Below are positions 22,332 through 33,897 of a DNA stretch of 64,000 nucleotides, piece after piece; position 1 is the stretch's first letter; each line of letters begins with the position of its first letter. The DNA lies in contig OU612071.1 of assembly GCA_914767715.1 (NCBI GenBank), positions 13,499,493 through 13,563,492 on the forward strand. The letters are read 5' to 3'. The position numbers were made by a program, and so were the translations under genes. The stretch comes from Membranipora membranacea (taxonomy: Eukaryota; Bryozoa; Gymnolaemata; Cheilostomatida; Membraniporidae). The notes beneath the pieces were generated by a model. The model did not search any database and was not told the DNA's origin. It saw only the letters and a list, made by a program, of their open reading frames with translations.

Positions 22332-23694
22332 CATATGCAAGAATAACATCTAAACTTTTTAGTATTTTCTACTGATTCAATTTTTTTTTTTGGACAGTTT
22401 ATTGTTCTCACCTCGTCGATTATTCATAATTTTTCATTCCAATGCTTTGCATCCTATTCAGGTATCAGTGAACTTTAGTTCAATGCAGGTATTCCTACTG
22501 TGGATTAACATGTATATCAGTTATATTTAAGAGTACAATGAGTACGACTTGTTTTTTAAAATAAACAGCTTTCAATTCATTTCCAAAACATGATCAAAAG
22601 GTTCATCACTCGACAAATAGGCTGAGCACTAGGTTCATGTTGATGCACTGATCTTACATCTTGTCATATATCATTACATGATACATTTGGTTGTCGGTTG
22701 TCACTGAACTGTGTGGGTGAGTCCGGTTGAGGTTGGTGAGAGGGTCGGTCTACCTCTGTATGTCCGAAACAAGAAGTGTCATTTGTATAGCGCACACATA
22801 CATATTGAGGTTTGATCACAGCAATGAACTCCCTCTTCATTGATCACAGAATGGTTTCTCAGGCATTGTGTTTAGCAATGGCAGGCAAATTTACAAGTCG
22901 GTTTATCCCTGTGTTAAGCTTCTTATGGCTCATAGAGGGTTGCAGTTAGGTGGGAATCGGTGCTGCTAGTACACATTTTTTGGTTAGTGAGGTCCAAGAC
23001 TACTATCCTGGTTAGTAGTTAGTACAAGGCAGTTTAATAATTTTTAGAAATTAGTACAAAGCAGCTTACCAATTGATAGAGGATTATAGTACGATGGCAC
23101 TGCTTGCATAAACTTTGCTAATATTGAACCCTCCTTGCTATAATCATCACCATGGTAGTATCATTGCTCGTAAAGAGTTAGTTATTTTTTTATTTCTCAT
23201 CTAAACAAAATTCCCTGTCCAGTGGTACAAATTATGATTCTGTAAGACCGGTGTGAGAGTATTTGTGTTCAGATATATACAAAATAAGTATAGTTGTACA
23301 CTTTTTTGTGTGTTTCAACACCTCATCAATCATTTCAGTTATTGCTGGGTGGTTAAAAGTTATATAGATAGATCAGGAATCTTGTTTAGAAGAAGTTTAT
23401 TTAAAATTTCCTTCTACACCCTCTAGATTTTAAGATATATCAATTTTTACAACCCCTTATCATTTTTAGGAATTTCAACAAGAATAGCTAACCAGAGGGA
23501 TTATATAGATGACACACTAAGGGTTAATCTACGCTCCTTGGGATTTTTTAGCGTGGATGGCTTTCATTAGCTGTTTGTTGGATGAAGATGTTCTGGGCAT
23601 GGAGCGCAAGCTCTGAATTTTATGGAATGTGGGTAGAGAGAAGCAAGGGTAAATCAAACCAAGGAGTAACAGCTTCCCCTGTTACTTCTTGATC
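22332..23694. other. No gene seen
   Basis: AT-rich, without convincing exons or recognised repeats. Confidence 0.4.
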
Positions 23695-23703
23695 AAACAG
23701 ACC

Positions 23704-24220
23704 GGGTAACTGTAAATTGCTGAACAGACTGAACAGCTGAACAGAATTTCTCAGACTACTATTTGTTTGATTCTTTACATGATTGGCTAATTTTGCATAA
23801 GCATGGACAATTCTTTATATTCGTCTCATTAAATTATTTATTTCAAGTTTGCATTCACCTTGGTTTCTTTCAATTTTATGCACAGAAAATCTTTTGGCAT
23901 TACACGACTAGTGAAAGGATGGAAAATAGCCCCCCCCCCCCCCCCCCCCCCCCCTAAACAAAGCTTGTTAAGACTGGCTAGGTTGAGGTTGAGGTTGAGC
24001 TGGATAATGTTTCTGGTATCCAATTTCCAGAGCACTATCAGATTTTGTCATAATTGGCACATTGATTGCTTCATTTGCTTGCCCTAAATTGGTTATATTA
24101 GGTGCCAACAGGAACTTAGTGACTCATCAAATCATTTCCAGAGAAATGATAACAAATAATAATTTTAGTCTGAGAAATTCTGTTCAGCTGTTCAGTCCGT
24201 TCAGCAATTTACAGTTACCG
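23704..24220. mobile_element. Long-TIR element with 9-bp TSD (Mutator-like), copy 1
   Basis: TIRs of about 50 bp begin gGGTAACTGTAAATTGCTGA at the left and mirror at the right (ttcagcaatttacagttacc). The flanks carry a perfect 9-bp duplication aaacagacc (23695-23703 and 24221-24229). The interior is non-coding and holds a poly-C tract at about 23931-23954. A 9-bp TSD with long TIRs is characteristic of the Mutator superfamily; the assignment is by that criterion only. A second copy is at 36808-37840. Confidence 0.88.
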
Positions 24221-24229
24221 AAACAGACC

Positions 24230-26153
24230 TATAGTTCAATGACACAATAGAACTCGTTTGTACGGAATGTCTGATGGTCACTGTAAATTCTAAATATATG
24301 AATGCAGGCGATAATATTAAGCTGATAGCTTTGAAAGATTATCTGCTACAAGACTGTCCAGGCAATTATTTATCGCTCTAAATCTTAACTGATGTAATGG
24401 CCCTACAAGCCCCTAATCTGGCAACCCAGCCGCCTGTCTAAGCTACCGGTCTCATATATAACAGAATAAATATCAGTGTGGGTATTCCTTTGGCAGGAAT
24501 TTGTTGAAATGATTGGAACGAGTAGTAAAAGTACTCCTTGATTGGAACTCCAGACTATAGCTGCATTGTGGAAATCCTGTCGTAATGGTCGAAACTTCTA
24601 GGAAATGTATTTGGTAGACCACATGGAACTGATGCATCGATGTTGTTTTGCCCGATACTAGCAATATCACTCAATTACATGCAATTGATTTGAAATTAAA
24701 TGCTAAAAAAATTAAACCTTTTTAGTTGAAAATTGTATTAATCTGGAGTAGGTTGGTGAAATCAGTCTTGATATTCATTGATAAACCTTTAGGTTGAAAG
24801 AACTTTCAACATACCAAACTTTTCAATGCATGCATTCAATGGCTACAATGTACAGTTCAATCTGCCTGATCACTTTCAATGGGATTAGCTTATTGAATTG
24901 AACAAGATTCTCAGTGTCTATTTGCCAATTGTTTACCTTTTACTTGACATCAACATCTTAGCCAAGCAGCTGAGTTCAAGCATAATTGGATGTATTGTTG
25001 TTATCCAAGTTGTTTACCCATGAAGTCATAATCAAGATAAGCCAGTCAGAATGTTAATTTTGTTGACATTGGCATTCATAGGCAACCTGCACAGAACTTA
25101 AAAGGTACCAGTAGATTTAAAAATGGTTAACCCTTTGGGTAAACACACAGATTATCGTAATGAGCTAGCAGCAGATTATCAAGAGCTGAGCCAGATACAA
25201 CCACTGTATGTTGTATCGGGCTCAGCTCTTGTAGTTGACCAAGTAGCAGAGGAAAATCAATGAAACACCGGATAATAAGGGCACAAGAGATTTTTTTGCA
25301 AAGCAATCTCATTTTTGGCATAGTTACTCTGTACTATGATGAGCTTGGAAGCAGAGTTTGGTGAAATAATTTGATGAAAATATACAAATGGAATTTGGTC
25401 AACCATCTAGTATTTTTCATAAAAGGTTAAAACTTCCCGCCCCCTCACTCTTCTGTCAAAGAATGATCATGATTGTACTTTCACCAAAACAACCATCATT
25501 GTAAACATGTACATTCGCAAAATTAAAAACTCACCGCATTCATTATCAGCGGCAAAAGACAGGAAGTTAGGTCAGCTTACGATGACATCCTGTCTCTCTA
25601 ATTCCACAAGTGTGTCATGATGACTTGTTACAAGTGCAATGGAATGTGTGTGTAGGATTAACTACCAGCGACAATTAATTCGATAATTAAAAGTTTTGAC
25701 AAGGAATATTGAGGTAATTAAGTCATTATGCCTGTTAAAGGCTAACCTCCCTGCTTGTGGCACACAAGCTGACAGCTTAAAATGTATTACTGTAAACGTT
25801 GTTGTCTTGTCACTAGCCTAACATTTAAATACTATCTGTACTAGTGCCAACACCTGCTAGGGAACTACCATCCAAGAGTGAGAGAGAAAAATGCCACAAT
25901 TGCTTCCTGTACACCATATAACTGAGATGGCTGGGAATGATAAAGTTTAACATCAAGAGCTCCTTTGTAGACAGGTAATGAATGTATACCAGGTTTACAA
26001 TAGATTTACCTTTGCCTCATTTTACCCACATACCATAGCATTCAGAGCTAAATCCTTGCTCAGAGCCATTCAATCTCAAAAATCCCAAGGAGCGTAGATT
26101 AAGACTATGCCAATAATCAGTATTAATACTGCATGCTTTGACACCAAGTATGT
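24230..26153. other. No gene seen apart from a hairpin
   Basis: The hairpin 25180-25231 is described separately. Open frames here are short and lack splice context. Confidence 0.4.
25180..25231. ncRNA. miRNA-like hairpin candidate
   Basis: Two 22-base arms, caagagctgagccagataca(ac) and (gt)tgtatcgggctcagctctt(g), pair with one internal A/G mismatch around an 8-base loop (cactgtat). Arm length and single mismatch fit a pre-miRNA, but pairing does not extend beyond the arms, so a small foldback repeat is as likely. Strand and expression are unknown. Confidence 0.35.
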
Positions 26154-26161
26154 TTTCTAGC

Positions 26162-26549
26162 CAGGGGCGTATATTCTAAAAAATTTCACTCACTGACTTT
26201 TTAGAGATGAGCATAATGATCGGGCACAGCCCGATCCACACGCCGTAGGCGTGGCGGGGAGGGTGTGGGAGGGGCGCTTAAGCGCCCTCCCACCACGGAA
26301 ATTTTTGCATATCGGTAGCAAAATAGTGCAAGCAGAGAGGTATTTCAATAGCTCACTGAGCTGTTGGGTACTTTCAGAAAACAACTCAATAGCAGTAGAA
26401 GATTACGGTAAAAATGCTCCAGTTATAAAGCACCCATTTGAAAAAAAACTGACCCCGAAGGGATTCGAACCCACGCAATCTTATTAACAGTGATTATTAG
26501 GCAGACGCTCTACACACTGAGCTAATATGAGTGCTAATATACACCACTG
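26162..26549 (-). mobile_element. hAT-type MITE carrying a tRNA-like segment, copy A
   Basis: TIRs CAGGGGCGTATATT and AATATACACCACTG, with perfect 8-bp TSD tttctagc (26154-26161 and 26550-26557). The interior, in minus-strand sense, holds a tRNA-like unit with A and B boxes, an oligo-T, an AT-rich body and a GC-rich block of three short hairpins (26219-26295). Near-identical in plan to copy B at 49881-50295. The 8-bp TSD and CAGNGGCGTA ends indicate hAT. No ORF, so non-autonomous. Confidence 0.93.
26449..26530 (-). other. tRNA-like unit inside hAT MITE copy A
   Basis: Minus strand: TAGCTCAGTGTGTAGAGCG (A box region), then GGGTTCGAATCCC (B box), then an oligo-T of eight (a-run at 26441-26448 on plus), like a Pol III terminator. 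The anticodon stem does not pair well, so this is tRNA-derived, not a functional tRNA gene. Confidence 0.8.
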
Positions 26550-26557
26550 TTTCTAGC

Positions 26558-27138
26558 ATCAGTCAGCATATTTTCGGTAGTTCTGTGGAGAATATGGCCT
26601 CATTCGCATATCACTTTTCTCCACTTAGGCATGTAGGGCGATTAATACAAAGTAGATCCTCGCTCAACTGGTGAGCGATGTTGTACTTTTTTATTAGTAG
26701 CAAAGTTTTGTGATCATTCTGCTAGCATAATTTAGCTGATGTATTCTATTTATGCAGTTGCTGCCTACATTCTCAGATTGCACAAGATATAGCTTAGGGT
26801 AGGCCTACAGTACAACACAGAAGAGTTGAACATAGGTATTTTGTGGGCTCATCATACTCAATACTAAGAGTTGTGCTTACAAAAATTGTGAGGAGGACAA
26901 TTCGAATGGAATGCTTTCATTGTAGCAGCTAACTTCCCTGGTCATCTAAATACAAACTCATTGAATACAATGTCAATCCAATTATATAATATTGACTAGA
27001 ACTGGGCTAGAACTGTAAAGGATTATACTATAACAATACAATAGCAATAATGAATGTAGTTTATTTGGCAGGCAGGGTTAATTATACAATAATGTTGCTG
27101 GTTGGGTAATGATATATGGGGCATGAAACTCAGTGTAT
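26558..27138. other. No gene seen; 5' flank of the retrotransposon
   Basis: A gagcgatg repeat fragment lies near 26665. The end of a partial 5' unit of the retrotransposon may begin at about 27115. Confidence 0.4.
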
Positions 27139-27259
27139 GTCCTGAAAATCTGAGGTCTTTAGCTCAATAATCGCTTATGCCAGCTACAAAAGAAGCTTTC
27201 TCTAAAGCATCACAAATCAGTAAAATAATGTGTAGGCACATTTTCTTTTTAGCAGCAGC

Positions 27260-27343
27260 ATGGCTTCGAATGGTCTGACATCACAAATTTTTATATCATT
27301 GGATTGCTCATCTTCTGAGGAACACAGTGGTTACTTTCTTTAG
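27260..27343 (+). other. Conserved 27-codon upstream ORF, monomer 1
   Basis: ATG to TAG, product MASNGLTSQIFISLDC... ending SSSEEHSGYFL. The same 84-base frame with start and stop in place recurs in monomer 2 (27609-27692) and, with a few substitutions (MATNGLTP..., ending GYFR), in monomer 4 (28528-28611). In monomer 3 the ATG is ATA and the frame is broken by a lost base. Whether it is translated is unknown; it may be a regulatory upstream ORF. Confidence 0.5.
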
Positions 27344-27608
27344 TAAACAAGAAAAATATCTATTAACATATCGAAAGCTTTATGGAAAACAGTTAAAAAA
27401 TGATATAAATTGCTGCCCTGCTGCCGGCTTATGTATGCAATTATTCCACTTTCATGGGGGGCAAAGAAATTCACAGTTTGTGAGTGTGTCCTGAAAATCT
27501 GAGGTCTGTAGCTCAATAATCGCTTATGCCAGCTACAAAAGAAGCTTTCTCTAAAGCATCACAAATCAGTAAAATAATGTGTAGGCACATTTTCTTTTGA
27601 GCAGCAGC

Positions 27609-27692
27609 ATGGCTTCGAATGGTCCGACACCACAAATTTTTATATCATTGGATTGCTCATCTTCTGAGGAACACAGTGGTTATTTTCTTTAG
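27609..27692 (+). other. Conserved 27-codon upstream ORF, monomer 2
   Basis: Same length and reading as in monomer 1 (MASNGPTPQIFISLDC...), with start and stop retained. Confidence 0.5.
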
Positions 27693-28284
27693 TAAACAAG
27701 GAAAATATCTACCAACATATCGAAAGCTTTATGGTAAACAGTTAAAAAATTATATTAATTGCTGCCCTGCTGCCGGCTTATGTGTAAAATTATTCCACTT
27801 TCATGGGGGGCAAAGAAATACACAGTTTGTGAGTGTGTCCTGAAAATCTGAGGTCTGTAGCTCAATATTTTCTTATGCCAGCTACAAAAGAAGCTTTTTC
27901 TAAAGCATCACAAATCAGTAAAACAATGTGTAGCCAAATTATCTTTTGAGCAGCAGCATAACCTCTAAAGGTCTGACAGCACAAATTTTTATATCATTGG
28001 ATTCCTCATCTCCCGAGGAACATAGTGTTAATTTTTTTAGTAAAAAAGGAAAACATCTTCCAACATTTCGAGAGCTTTAGTGAAAACAGTTTGAAAATGA
28101 TAAAATTGCTGCCCTGCTGCCGGCATATGTATACAACTACTCCATTTTCATGGCGGGCATTTTTTGAGTATGATCTGAAAATCTGAGGTCTGTAGCTCGA
28201 CAACTTATTTTGTTTGCAACAAAAAAGGCTTCCTCTTTACAATCATTATGATTTATAGCCATATTGAGAGTATAAAAAATTTGT

Positions 28285-28352
28285 CACCAATTCCAACCCA
28301 GAGCTCTGCGTTGACGAAATAGAGAATTATCCACTGAGCTACACAGACATGT
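28285..28352 (-). other. Degenerate tRNA-like fragment
   Basis: Minus strand has TGTAGCTCAGTGGATAATTC (A-box-like) and a decayed B box, GGGTTGGAATTGG. Probably a SINE or MITE head inside the monomer array; not a working tRNA. Confidence 0.45.
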
Positions 28353-28527
28353 TGTATCAAAATAAGAGTGTCTGCCTTAAATTTAGTGGAGCATGAATTC
28401 TGTATAACAATAATTACATTACATTACTGATGATGAATACACACACAATCAGCATATTTGTGCACAGCTAAATCATCGCAAATCAATAAAATAATGTAGA
28501 AGCACATTTTTTCTTTTGAGCAGCAGC

Positions 28528-28611
28528 ATGGCTACAAATGGTCTGACACCACAAATTTTTATATCATTGGATTGCTCATCTTCTGAGGAACATAGTGGTT
28601 ATTTTCGTTAG
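28528..28611 (+). other. Conserved 27-codon upstream ORF, monomer 4
   Basis: Same length (MATNGLTPQIFISLDC..., ending GYFR). This is the unit adjacent to the ORF1 body. Confidence 0.5.
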
Positions 28612-28956
28612 TAAACAAGGAAAATATCCACCAACATATCGAAAGCTTTACGGAAAACGGTTAAAAAATGATATAAATTGCTGCCCTGCTGCCGGCTTAT
28701 GTATGCAATTATTCCACTTTCATGGGGGGCAAAGAAATACACAGTTTGTGAGTGTGTCCTGAAAATTTGAGGTCTGTAGCTTGATAACTTTTTATGCCAG
28801 CCACAAAAGAAGTTTTTCGCTTTATAATTTATATGAATTTTGGCCTTTTCGAGATGTGGAGATAACTCGGGTTCACAAAATTACCTTATATGCCCTGAGA
28901 ATGACTTAGACTCGGATAGTACTTCATCTTCCTCTGTACCTACACTGGTTTTCACA

Positions 28957-31008
28957 ATGAAGCCTAATTCAACTGAGGAACATGTCAACCAAGTGCCATA
29001 TTATCTGAACAAGATAAATGCCATTCAGAAGAAGCTGGATAGTACCTTTAACCAAACATCAACTATAGAAGTTAAGGGCACTACCAAAAACCCGCAGATA
29101 GTGATTGTATGTAACACCGCTGCATTCGAGTGGATCAAAACTTCACTAGCACATTTTCTCAAAACTAAAGATATTGAAGGTGTGTGTTCTAAGTTAACTG
29201 TTGATAAAAGTGGAGCATGTATAAGTGTTTCGAAAAAGCTAAAAAAAAAGGAAAAAAAAAAAGTTTATACTATCAACTTTTTTAATACGACATCCACTAT
29301 TTTGGTGAACGGAAATTCAGATATTAACTATTTCATGGCTCACTACGAGGAACTAATGTCTAAGATGCCTCATCACGTTGTTGATGCTGCTAACCAGGAT
29401 TATCAATCAATCTGCCACACAGCTCTGGCTAGTGTAAAAAACTATGAAAGAGATAGCTTCTCAGACGAAAGTAATATGGATACATCAATCAATAGTCCAT
29501 CTTTCACACATAGCAGAGATGAAGCTACTGAGCCATCGCTTCCAACTCACCCTGTCCCATCAACTTCATCAAATATTGAAAGTGAGTCATCAAAGGGTTT
29601 GCCTTCCCATCCCACCACCCCTTCCCAACAGAGCCCAATCAAAAACCAGAGCCCAATCAACAATACGGCCAGTCCTATATCACCCATCCCCAACACCTCA
29701 TCTCCTATTATCTAGTCTGACATAGATATCACTCATGTTCGAACCGCTATAACAAATTCCTCTCCCATCAACCAACAGCTTAAATCTGCAACCTTTAACA
29801 GGAGACAAGCTGGGACAGGAAAACATGACCAACTCACTCCACCAAAGAAATCAAGAGAAAAATCAAGATCAAGATCAAGATCTCCTCTCAATAAATTGAT
29901 CCCTCCACCAATCTCTGACGTAAGTTCTTACCAACCAATTTCTTCACCACCTACCAAAATTCCAGACTGCAGTCTAGATATGTGCAAGGCTTTGAACAAG
30001 TCACTGCAATCAAGAATTCAAGAACTGGAAGAGGTAGTCAATAACCAGGCCAAGATCATCCAACAAATGCAGGAGAGCAGAAACATCGGACCATTAACCA
30101 ATGACACATTACGTGCTCACCTGAGCCATTTCTCAGAAACTATGGAGGAGAAATTTAACCATCAACTGTTCTGTGTAAAACAACAACTGGAATCTTCCAT
30201 CAACCAGAAATTTGGAGCGTATGCAGAGGTTGCTGGAAAAACACAAAGTCACGACACTAGTGCACATGTTTCCCCCTTCATACCAACACCACACACTTCC
30301 ACTCAACAAAACCAGGCAAACCCTTTATCCCGACCACTATCCTTCCAATCCAACGGCCGGCCTTCCCATTCACCACACCATAGTGGACCACCAAACAATA
30401 ATACCCTTCACAGCAGAAAGTCAAAACTCAAATCATCCAGTAAGGACCAACACAGCTCAGACCATCCACAGTCAACGCATAGAGAACCATTTGCACCTGA
30501 AAGAAACATTATCGTCAATATTGAGAAAGACTCAGCTTTCCATTTAAATTACAACCAAGATATTACTCGACAAGAGATCTGCAAACATTATGGTCTAGTG
30601 ATTGTAGAAAAAATAACGCCATATAAGTTTAAGTCAGATCATCCAAAACTGGCCATTCAATTTAGAGATACTGCTGCAGCTATAAAAATTGTAACGGAAT
30701 GGAATTGTCTCCTCTTTGGTGGATCGACTGCAAGGAGACCACAAGACCCCAAGACTCAGAATTTAAACTGTGCCATGATGTACAATGTCCCTAAAGAAGG
30801 CAGTAACAATGATATAGAGCGAGATATCAAAGCAGTTTATCCGGAGGCCACTATTGAGAGACTCTCAAAAGGTGGTAAGACCTTGCGCACTGTGAAGGTA
30901 AAATTCGCATCACAAACCGACATGAAACACGCTATACACAATGGTATACCACTCAAATCTTTATTCATATATTGCCACCTATCAGAAATTTCAACTCCAA
31001 ATGTCTAG
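28957..31008 (+). pseudogene. Element L ORF1 (RNA-binding protein), one in-frame stop
   Basis: The frame is open from 28840, with first ATG at 28957, to TAG 31006-31008, except for a single TAG at 29713-29715; the downstream part continues in the same frame. Visible parts: an N-terminal region without recognised domain, a Ser/Pro-rich middle, an SR-rich patch (KSREKSRSRSRSP, about 29848-29885), a likely coiled coil (SLQSRIQELEEVVNNQAKII, about 30000-30060), a Ser/His/Pro-rich linker, and a C-terminal RNA-binding-like region (NIIVNIEKDSAFHLNYNQ... AMMYNVPKEGSNNDIERDI). Expected role: binding element RNA. The ORF2 start codon lies within the last codons: ATGTCTAG contains both the ORF2 ATG and the ORF1 TAG. 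Confidence 0.82.
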
Positions 31009-33772
31009 TTATTTTACTCAAGGCATGAAAATAGCTCATCTAAATATTAGAGGGCTTACAAGCAAAATTGATGAAGTTAAAAAGATCTTACATGAAAATG
31101 ATCTTGATATTTTTTGTTTATCTGAGACTTTTCTAAATGAGTCTAAATCAAATAGTTTTTTCCATATATTGAACTATAATATTGTAAGACAGGATAGGAA
31201 TACTGGTCAAGGAGGGGGTTTGCTATGCTACATACGTGTTGGTATTTCATTCGAAGAGATCAATGTTGCAAACCATTCAATGCCTGAGTCAATTACTTTG
31301 AAAATCTCCCAAACCCACTCACAATCTTTTTTAACATGCTTCGTTTATCGCCCACCTAGCGCACTTGTTGATTGGAACCATGTCTTCACTCATTACATCG
31401 AGAACATTATATCAATTTGCAGGGAAGTAATCATTTTGGGTGATTTTAATGTTGACCTCGGTCATAACAGCACATTGGTCAGGTGGTTTAGAAATGTCAT
31501 AAATCCACTTGGACTTACACAACTAATAAAGGATTTTACAAGAATTGAGGAAATTCTGAATCTATCATTGATCACATATACACTAACCAACCAGCCAATG
31601 TTCGTTCTAGCTTAGTTCTGAAATACTCTTTAAGTGATCATTTTTTGGTTATGGCAATACGAAAAAAGGGTGTTGTAAAATCAGAGAAAAGAATTAAGAT
31701 AAATTTCAACGATTATAGCAAATTTACCGATGAAAACATACACAAATACTTCAGCAATGTTGACTGGCACCAATCTCTATGTTACAGCAACATCAACCAT
31801 GTCATAGAGAATTTCAATGAAACTTTCTTAAATTTAACATCAAAACTTATAAAACGGAGGACTCGCTATGTCAAATCTGAGGTTCTTCCTATGTGGATTG
31901 ATGATGAAGTGCGTGATCATATGAGACTAAGAGATCAGTATAAATCTCAAAATTTATGGGATTTTTATAAAACTGAAAGAAACTTAGTGACTAACATGAT
32001 AAAAAGAAAAAAGAAGAAGTATTTATGACAAAACTGGTAGAAAATTCCAAAGGCCATAATACCAAATCATTGTGGAATGCGTTAAATATCGGAAACAAAA
32101 CTAAAACCTACATTGACAATGCTGCTGATATTTCTAGCAGTAATTTGAACGAGCATTTTACATCTATCGCTGCGAAGCTATCAAAGGATTTTTCGTTGAT
32201 TTCGGATTTTTCTAGTATACTTTACCAAATTACCACCACAAAGGTTTGAAACAATTTCCAAAATTCACAACAGTCTCATTGCATAAGCTTCTAAAATCAA
32301 TACCCATAAGCAAAAGCACTGTTCCTGACCAGATTTCAGTTCGGATGTTAAACAAAACATTTCCCTACATAGGTCCAGTGCTCACAGATATTTTCAATAG
32401 AATTTTAGATGAAGGAGTATTCCCAAAAGTCTGGAAAATTGCTCGCGTAACCCCTATTTTTAAGTCAGGGTCAAAAGATGACCCAGGAAATTATAGACCT
32501 ATATCAGTTTTACCCGTTCTTTCAAAGATATTTGAAAAACATTTAAATATTAATATTCAGATATTTTTGAATGAAAACCATCTAATATCTTCATCGCAGT
32601 CCGGTTTTCGCACTGCACATTCATGCAGCGACGCCGTTCACAAAATTATTTCTGACTATTCTTCTGAGAAACTCAAACAAAGGAAGAGTATTTTTCTGTT
32701 TATTGATTTCTGCAAGGCATTTGATTGTGTTGATCACCAAATATTAAAAAATAAACTACAGAACTTTAATTTTGAGAACAAGGCATTTTTGTTGCTATCA
32801 TCATTTCTACAGGACAGGTCTCAGTATGTTCATTTTGATGGTGCAGTGTCATCAATACTTGACATCAATATTGGGGTGCCGCAAGGTTCAATACTGGCAC
32901 CAACTTTATTTCAGATTTATATAAATGACCTACTAAATCTACCTCTCTCCTCGAACTCTTATGCATATGCTGATGACACTGTTATTGTAGCAAGCCATTC
33001 TGTTCCCTCTACGTTAGTTCAAATTTGTAATCGAGATTTGGTTTCAATCAACAAGTGGTGCAAAAATAATCACATGACAATAAATTATAAAAAATCACAC
33101 TTTTTAAGTTCTTTTGGAGAGGATTCATCATTAAATTTAAAAATTGACAATAACCAAATATTTCAAAGGCATGAAACTGAACTTCTTGGCTTTAAGATAT
33201 CTGACTCATTTTCATTGAATGGCCATAGTGAGACTGTTTTGGATAAGGTGTCAAAAAATACAAACTTACTTAAGCTATGCAGACCCTACTTGACCACGCA
33301 TTCTGCTAAACAACTTTATTTTCAATTTATTCACTGTTATCTCATTTATGGTATCCATATATATTACAACTTATGTGCATCAAATATCACAAACCCTATT
33401 TTCACTCAGCAAAAAAGAGCCTTGAGAATTGTGGCCAATGTTCAACATATACCTTTTTATTTGTCACCTACTAATGACCTATGTACATCACTTAAAATTT
33501 TACCCCTTCCAATACTGAGCAATTATTTTACTTGCATTACAGGATTTAAGGCTCTGAATAATTTACCACCTCCATACATCTCTGATTTTTTTGTTACCAC
33601 ACCACACCGATTTCCAAGAAGAGATACACACTTACTTAAACCTCCATTAGACAACTTAAACCACAAAATAGCAACAAACTTTAATATTTTACCCTCTACA
33701 TTGAGAAGCACTCTTACTTTGAATATGTTTAAGAAAAGGCTAATGCAACATTTTTTCAGTTTATTGGCATAG
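31001..33772 (+). pseudogene. Element L ORF2: endonuclease and reverse transcriptase, frameshifted
   Basis: Starts at ATG 31001 in the ATGTCTAG overlap. Endonuclease motifs: HLNIRGLTSKIDEVKK, LSETFLNES, FVYRPPS, ILGDFNVDL, then, in a shifted frame, DHIYTN and SDHFLVMA. Reverse transcriptase motifs: RVTPIFKSGSKDDPGNYRPI, SQSGFRTAHSCSDA, FIDFCKAFDCVDH, GVPQGSILAPTLFQIYINDL and catalytic YADD (about 32960). A CR1/Jockey-type C-terminal region follows to TAG 33772. Frameshifts lie at about 31557 (TSD-like homology resumes in another frame), 32026 and 32247. Catalytic residues are intact, so the copy is fairly young but cannot make a full product. Confidence 0.92.
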
Positions 33773-33897
33773 TCTTATATTTTTTGTTGAATCTTTGTTT
33801 GTATCATTTTTCTTTTTTTGCCATTTATGTCACATCATGAAAAACATTTGAAATAATGAATTGTTGCTGACAATAAAGGTATATATATATATACTAA

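Larger units (their letters stand above)
27139..28755 (+). repeat. Tandem 5' monomers of element L, period 349 bp
   Basis: Units start at gtcctgaaaatctgaggtct: 27139-27487, 27488-27836, 27837-28171 (diverged, about 335 bp). A partial unit at about 28468-28755 leads straight into the element body. The first two are nearly identical. Between units 3 and 4 lie about 300 bp (28172-28467) that start like the element body (28756 onwards) and then diverge and include a tRNA-like fragment, so the array may join two element 5' ends. Tandem 5' monomers act as promoters in mouse L1, and a promoter role is inferred here by analogy. Confidence 0.88.
27139..33897 (+). mobile_element. Element L: near-complete non-LTR retrotransposon
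   Basis: Tandem 5' units (27139-28755), ORF1 (28957-31008), ORF2 (31001-33772), a short 3' region with AATAAA (33873) and a (TA)n tail at about 33880-33893. ORF2 has endonuclease then reverse transcriptase and no RNase H, the layout of the Jockey/CR1/L2 superclade. Inactivated by a UAG in ORF1 and three frameshifts in ORF2. I could not read a TSD. Element A at the left edge is a diverged relative in opposite orientation. Confidence 0.92.

Noticed and set aside
23838-24087. Poly-proline / poly-glycine frames
   Set aside because: They cross a poly-C tract inside a Mutator-like element.
26449-26530. Possible tRNA gene
   Set aside because: Boxes A and B are present, but the anticodon arm does not pair and the unit lies inside a MITE; the same holds for 49920-50008 and 28285-28352.
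27139-28171. CRISPR-like or satellite array
   Set aside because: The units are 349 bp, lack spacers, and lead into a retrotransposon ORF1; they are 5' monomers.
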